From assembly GCF_030811685.1 (NCBI RefSeq), contig NZ_JAUSRF010000002.1, forward strand, positions 186,001 through 250,000: a stretch of DNA of 64,000 bases, in the 5' to 3' direction. The position numbers were made by a program, and so were the translations under genes. Positions 62,270 to 64,000 of this stretch are shown one piece after another. How positions within the stretch are numbered: position 1 is the stretch's first letter; each line of letters begins with the position of its first letter. The DNA comes from Neorhizobium huautlense (GTDB lineage Bacteria; Pseudomonadota; Alphaproteobacteria; Rhizobiales; Rhizobiaceae). The notes beneath the pieces are model-generated. The model had not been told where the DNA came from. It did not search any database and saw nothing but the letters and a program-made list of their open reading frames with translations.

Positions 62270-62301
62270 GCACATCCTTCAGTTTCGCCGAAGAATGTGC
62301 C
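62269..62301 (+). terminator. Hairpin after the phosphatase gene
   Basis: GGCACAT-C-CTTC pairs with GAAG-A-ATGTGCC (one mismatch, 9-nt loop), directly at the stop codon, followed by a mixed CT tail. Possible terminator for the plus strand. Confidence 0.4.
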
Positions 62302-62330
62302 CTTGCCTTCAACGTAAGACGAACCGCGTT

Positions 62331-62636
62331 TTACACGCCGAGGGCGAGAAATGAAAAATGGCGATCCGAGCGGCTGCCGCTGGCGTCACCGGTGATGGCG
62401 GTGATGCCGTTTTCGCTGACCATCGGGAAAACGACGTTGTCGAGCGGGTTCTGGTTATCGCCTCCAAAAAGGACCTGTGAGCCCATGACAGTCGGCAATA
62501 CCTTATAAGGCAGTCCGAACTGAATGCCATAAATACCGGTATCCACACGCTTTACTGTTACTTGTTCGCTGCTTGCAAGAACGTTGCCGTTGGGATCTAT
62601 CGTGGCCCAGATAAACCGCAGTCCATCCATCTTCAT
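62331..62636 (-). CDS. Hypothetical protein, beta-rich
   Basis: 101 residues, no signal peptide, alternating beta-strand pattern (IWATIDPNGNVLASSEQVTVKRVDTGIYGIQFGLPYKV). It resembles small tail-fibre-like beta proteins in rhythm only; I claim no family. GGGGGAAG precedes the start ATG. Lower GC than the neighbours by eye. It is convergent with the phosphatase gene. Confidence 0.6.
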   Translation of the reverse strand: MKMDGLRFIWATIDPNGNVLASSEQVTVKRVDTGIYGIQFGLPYKVLPTVMGSQVLFGGDNQNPLDNVVFPMVSENGITAITGDASGSRSDRHFSFLALGV

Positions 62637-62762
62637 CTTCCCCCTGTGAAAAAAATGTGATTCATGATCACGTCGGGAGATTGCGATACGTGCCGCAATA
62701 AAGTCAACCAGTGGTTGCTTTCGGTGGTGTTTTTATTTCCTGCAAAAAGCAATGTCAGGTTG

Positions 62763-63761
62763 TCACGACGCGGTCTGTTCGCCGCTTTCCGTCAACCGCA
62801 ACAACTCCATTGCCGCCGCTTCATCGGTGATCAGCGTATTGCAGCCCACGCGCCGGATGGTGGCGCGGATGGCGGTGGCGCGGTGGGCGCCGCCGGAGGA
62901 GAGCACGACGTGTTTTGCCTTTTTCAGCGTGTCGAGATCGATCGACATCACGCGCTCGTTGAGCTTGTGATCGACCGAGTTTCCATCCGCATCGAGAAAA
63001 TTGAACATCGTGTCGCAGACGCAGCCGGCAGAGATCAGCCGGTCGAGCTCGGCCTTCGAAATAAACCCTTCCGACAGCGAGGTCGAATGTGGGCCGATAT
63101 CGCCGCAACTGACGACGGCGAGGTCGAGATTTTCGGCGAGATCATAGACGGCATCGAGGCCGCATTTTTCGATCAGTGCGCGTTTGGTGGCGACGCTGTC
63201 GACCAGAAGGGGCGCGAGGAACATGAAACATTCCGCCCCCAGCTGGCCGGCAAAACGCCAGGTGAAATCGATGGGATTGGTTTTCTGCACCGCGACGATG
63301 CCGCCGAGCAGCGACACCACCTTGCAGTTTTCCCGGCGCGGCGGGCGAAAGCTGGAAAGCGAGGCCGTCATGGTGCGGCCCCAGCCGACACCAATGGTCA
63401 TGTCGTTCTGGATGACCTCGGAGAGGAATTGACCCAGCGCGAGGCCGACGGCACTGGCGAGCGCCTCGGCGCTGTCATCCTTGGGGGCAGGCACGACAAC
63501 CGCTTCGTCCAGCCCGTAAGCGCGCTCCAGCCGGGTTGCGAGTTCCAGACAGCTATCGACGCCTTCGCTGATCCAGATCTGCACTTCCGAGCGTTTCATC
63601 GCCTCGTCCAGCATGCGGATGACGGTGGAGCGGCTGATGCCGAGGCGCTCGGCCACATCCTTCTGTGTGAGGCCCTGATTGTAATACAGCCAGGCGGCGC
63701 GCAGGCGCTGCGAGCTCGAATCCGAAACGGTGGTATGGGTGTCGCGTCTGAGTTTGGCCAA
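62763..63761 (-). CDS. SorC/DeoR-type sugar-binding transcriptional regulator
   Basis: 332 residues. HTH at about 19-62 (LRAAWLYYNQGLTQKDVAERLGISRSTVIRMLDEAM) and a SorC effector domain (VGVGWGRTMTASLSSFRPP; KVVSLLGGIVAVQKTNPIDFT; VSCGDIGPHSTSLSEGFI). The start is a TTG with GAGGATGCC just upstream. It is divergent from the transaldolase gene and may control it; polyol or pentose phosphates are likely effectors. Confidence 0.85.
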   Translation of the reverse strand: MAKLRRDTHTTVSDSSSQRLRAAWLYYNQGLTQKDVAERLGISRSTVIRMLDEAMKRSEVQIWISEGVDSCLELATRLERAYGLDEAVVVPAPKDDSAEALASAVGLALGQFLSEVIQNDMTIGVGWGRTMTASLSSFRPPRRENCKVVSLLGGIVAVQKTNPIDFTWRFAGQLGAECFMFLAPLLVDSVATKRALIEKCGLDAVYDLAENLDLAVVSCGDIGPHSTSLSEGFISKAELDRLISAGCVCDTMFNFLDADGNSVDHKLNERVMSIDLDTLKKAKHVVLSSGGAHRATAIRATIRRVGCNTLITDEAAAMELLRLTESGEQTAS

Positions 63762-63844
63762 GGCATCCTCGCTTTTGCCCGCAGGCGCACTATCTCGTGT
63801 CTATGCCATGATATCGTCATGGATGGAACATATGTCAAATCAAG

Positions 63845-63858
63845 AAGACAAATGTCTT
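63845..63858. promoter_or_regulatory. Inverted repeat in the regulator/transaldolase gap
   Basis: AAGACA-AA-TGTCTT, in the 192-bp divergent gap. A second CATGA-TATCG-TCATG repeat lies about 40 bp before it. Possible operators for the SorC protein. Confidence 0.35.
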
Positions 63859-63953
63859 GACTTCTCACCCCGCCCCGGATCTTATCCATTTAACTGTCCA
63901 GGGATCGGAAACGCCCGTGGGGCGTTGGGTTTTCAAAAGCGAGGATTTTCCGG

Positions 63954-64000
63954 ATGACATCGAAACTAGAGCAGCTGCGCGCCATGACCACCGTTGTCGC
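63954..64000 (+). CDS. tal: Transaldolase, N-terminal start (partial)
   Basis: The first 15 codons plus two bases before the window ends. The translated start KLEQLRAMTTVVA matches the conserved beginning of transaldolases of the E. coli TalB type (KLxxLRxxTTVVADTGD). GAGGATTTTCCGG precedes the ATG. The enzyme moves dihydroxyacetone units between sugar phosphates in the pentose phosphate pathway. Confidence 0.75.
   Translation, partial: MTSKLEQLRAMTTVV

Overview
The window looks like chromosomal DNA of a Rhizobiaceae member (Agrobacterium/Allorhizobium/Rhizobium type). The reasons are high GC with strong third-position bias, a PhyR-NepR-EcfG general stress response locus with the alphaproteobacterial GGAAC-N16-CGTT promoters, many ABC importers for peptides and polyols, an smo/mtlK polyol operon, SorC-type regulators and two families of palindromic intergenic repeats. 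I see no rRNA, tRNA, CRISPR array, transposase or phage module.

Layout: 0-2.4 kb holds the 3' end of a PQQ glucose dehydrogenase gene, a small membrane protein, a BON protein and a hybrid histidine kinase. 2.4-7.6 kb is a TetR regulator with an RND efflux pump behind a promoter carrying stacked palindromes. 7.7-11.6 kb is a sulfate ABC importer (sbp-cysT-cysW-cysA). 11.8-20.5 kb holds a cytosolic amidase, an AlkC-like DNA repair protein, succinate-semialdehyde dehydrogenase, a chemoreceptor, an orphan hypothetical gene, and glutaryl-CoA dehydrogenase with its divergent LysR gene. 20.5-33.8 kb is peptide/amide scavenging: a phosphoribosyltransferase, an M19 dipeptidase, a complete Dpp-type importer, a LysR regulator, then a second binding protein and permease pair without its own ATPases, and an amidase. 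33.8-38.7 kb is the general stress response (GSR) locus. 38.7-45.9 kb is a third peptide importer split over two divergent operons (binding protein and permeases on minus; M20 amidohydrolase and a double ATPase on plus). 46.3-47.1 kb is a Phd/PemK-like toxin-antitoxin pair. 47.2-57.6 kb is a SorC regulator and the sorbitol/mannitol operon with extra phosphatase, kinase and SnoaL-like genes. 57.7-64 kb holds a CysZ-like membrane protein, an orphan PoNe-type immunity gene beside nth, a DUF2244 protein, an Ada-type repair protein, a tyrosine phosphatase, a hypothetical protein, a SorC regulator and the start of a transaldolase gene.

The most interesting item is at 38561-38704. A perfect sigma-EcfG promoter is followed by about 113 nt that fold into three hairpins. 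Two have C-rich loops and the last is a strong intrinsic terminator. No credible protein is encoded there. I read it as a stress-induced small RNA resembling in logic the Caulobacter GsrN RNA, directly downstream of the stress-response histidine kinase. The same promoter motif stands before phyR, a DUF883/holin-like pair and a DUF1328 gene, so the locus is a compact self-controlled stress module. A second item is the PoNi-like immunity gene between nth and a diverged fragment of an nth 3' end, which suggests acquisition by recombination. A third is that all five ABC operons have a palindromic element between the binding-protein gene and the first permease gene.
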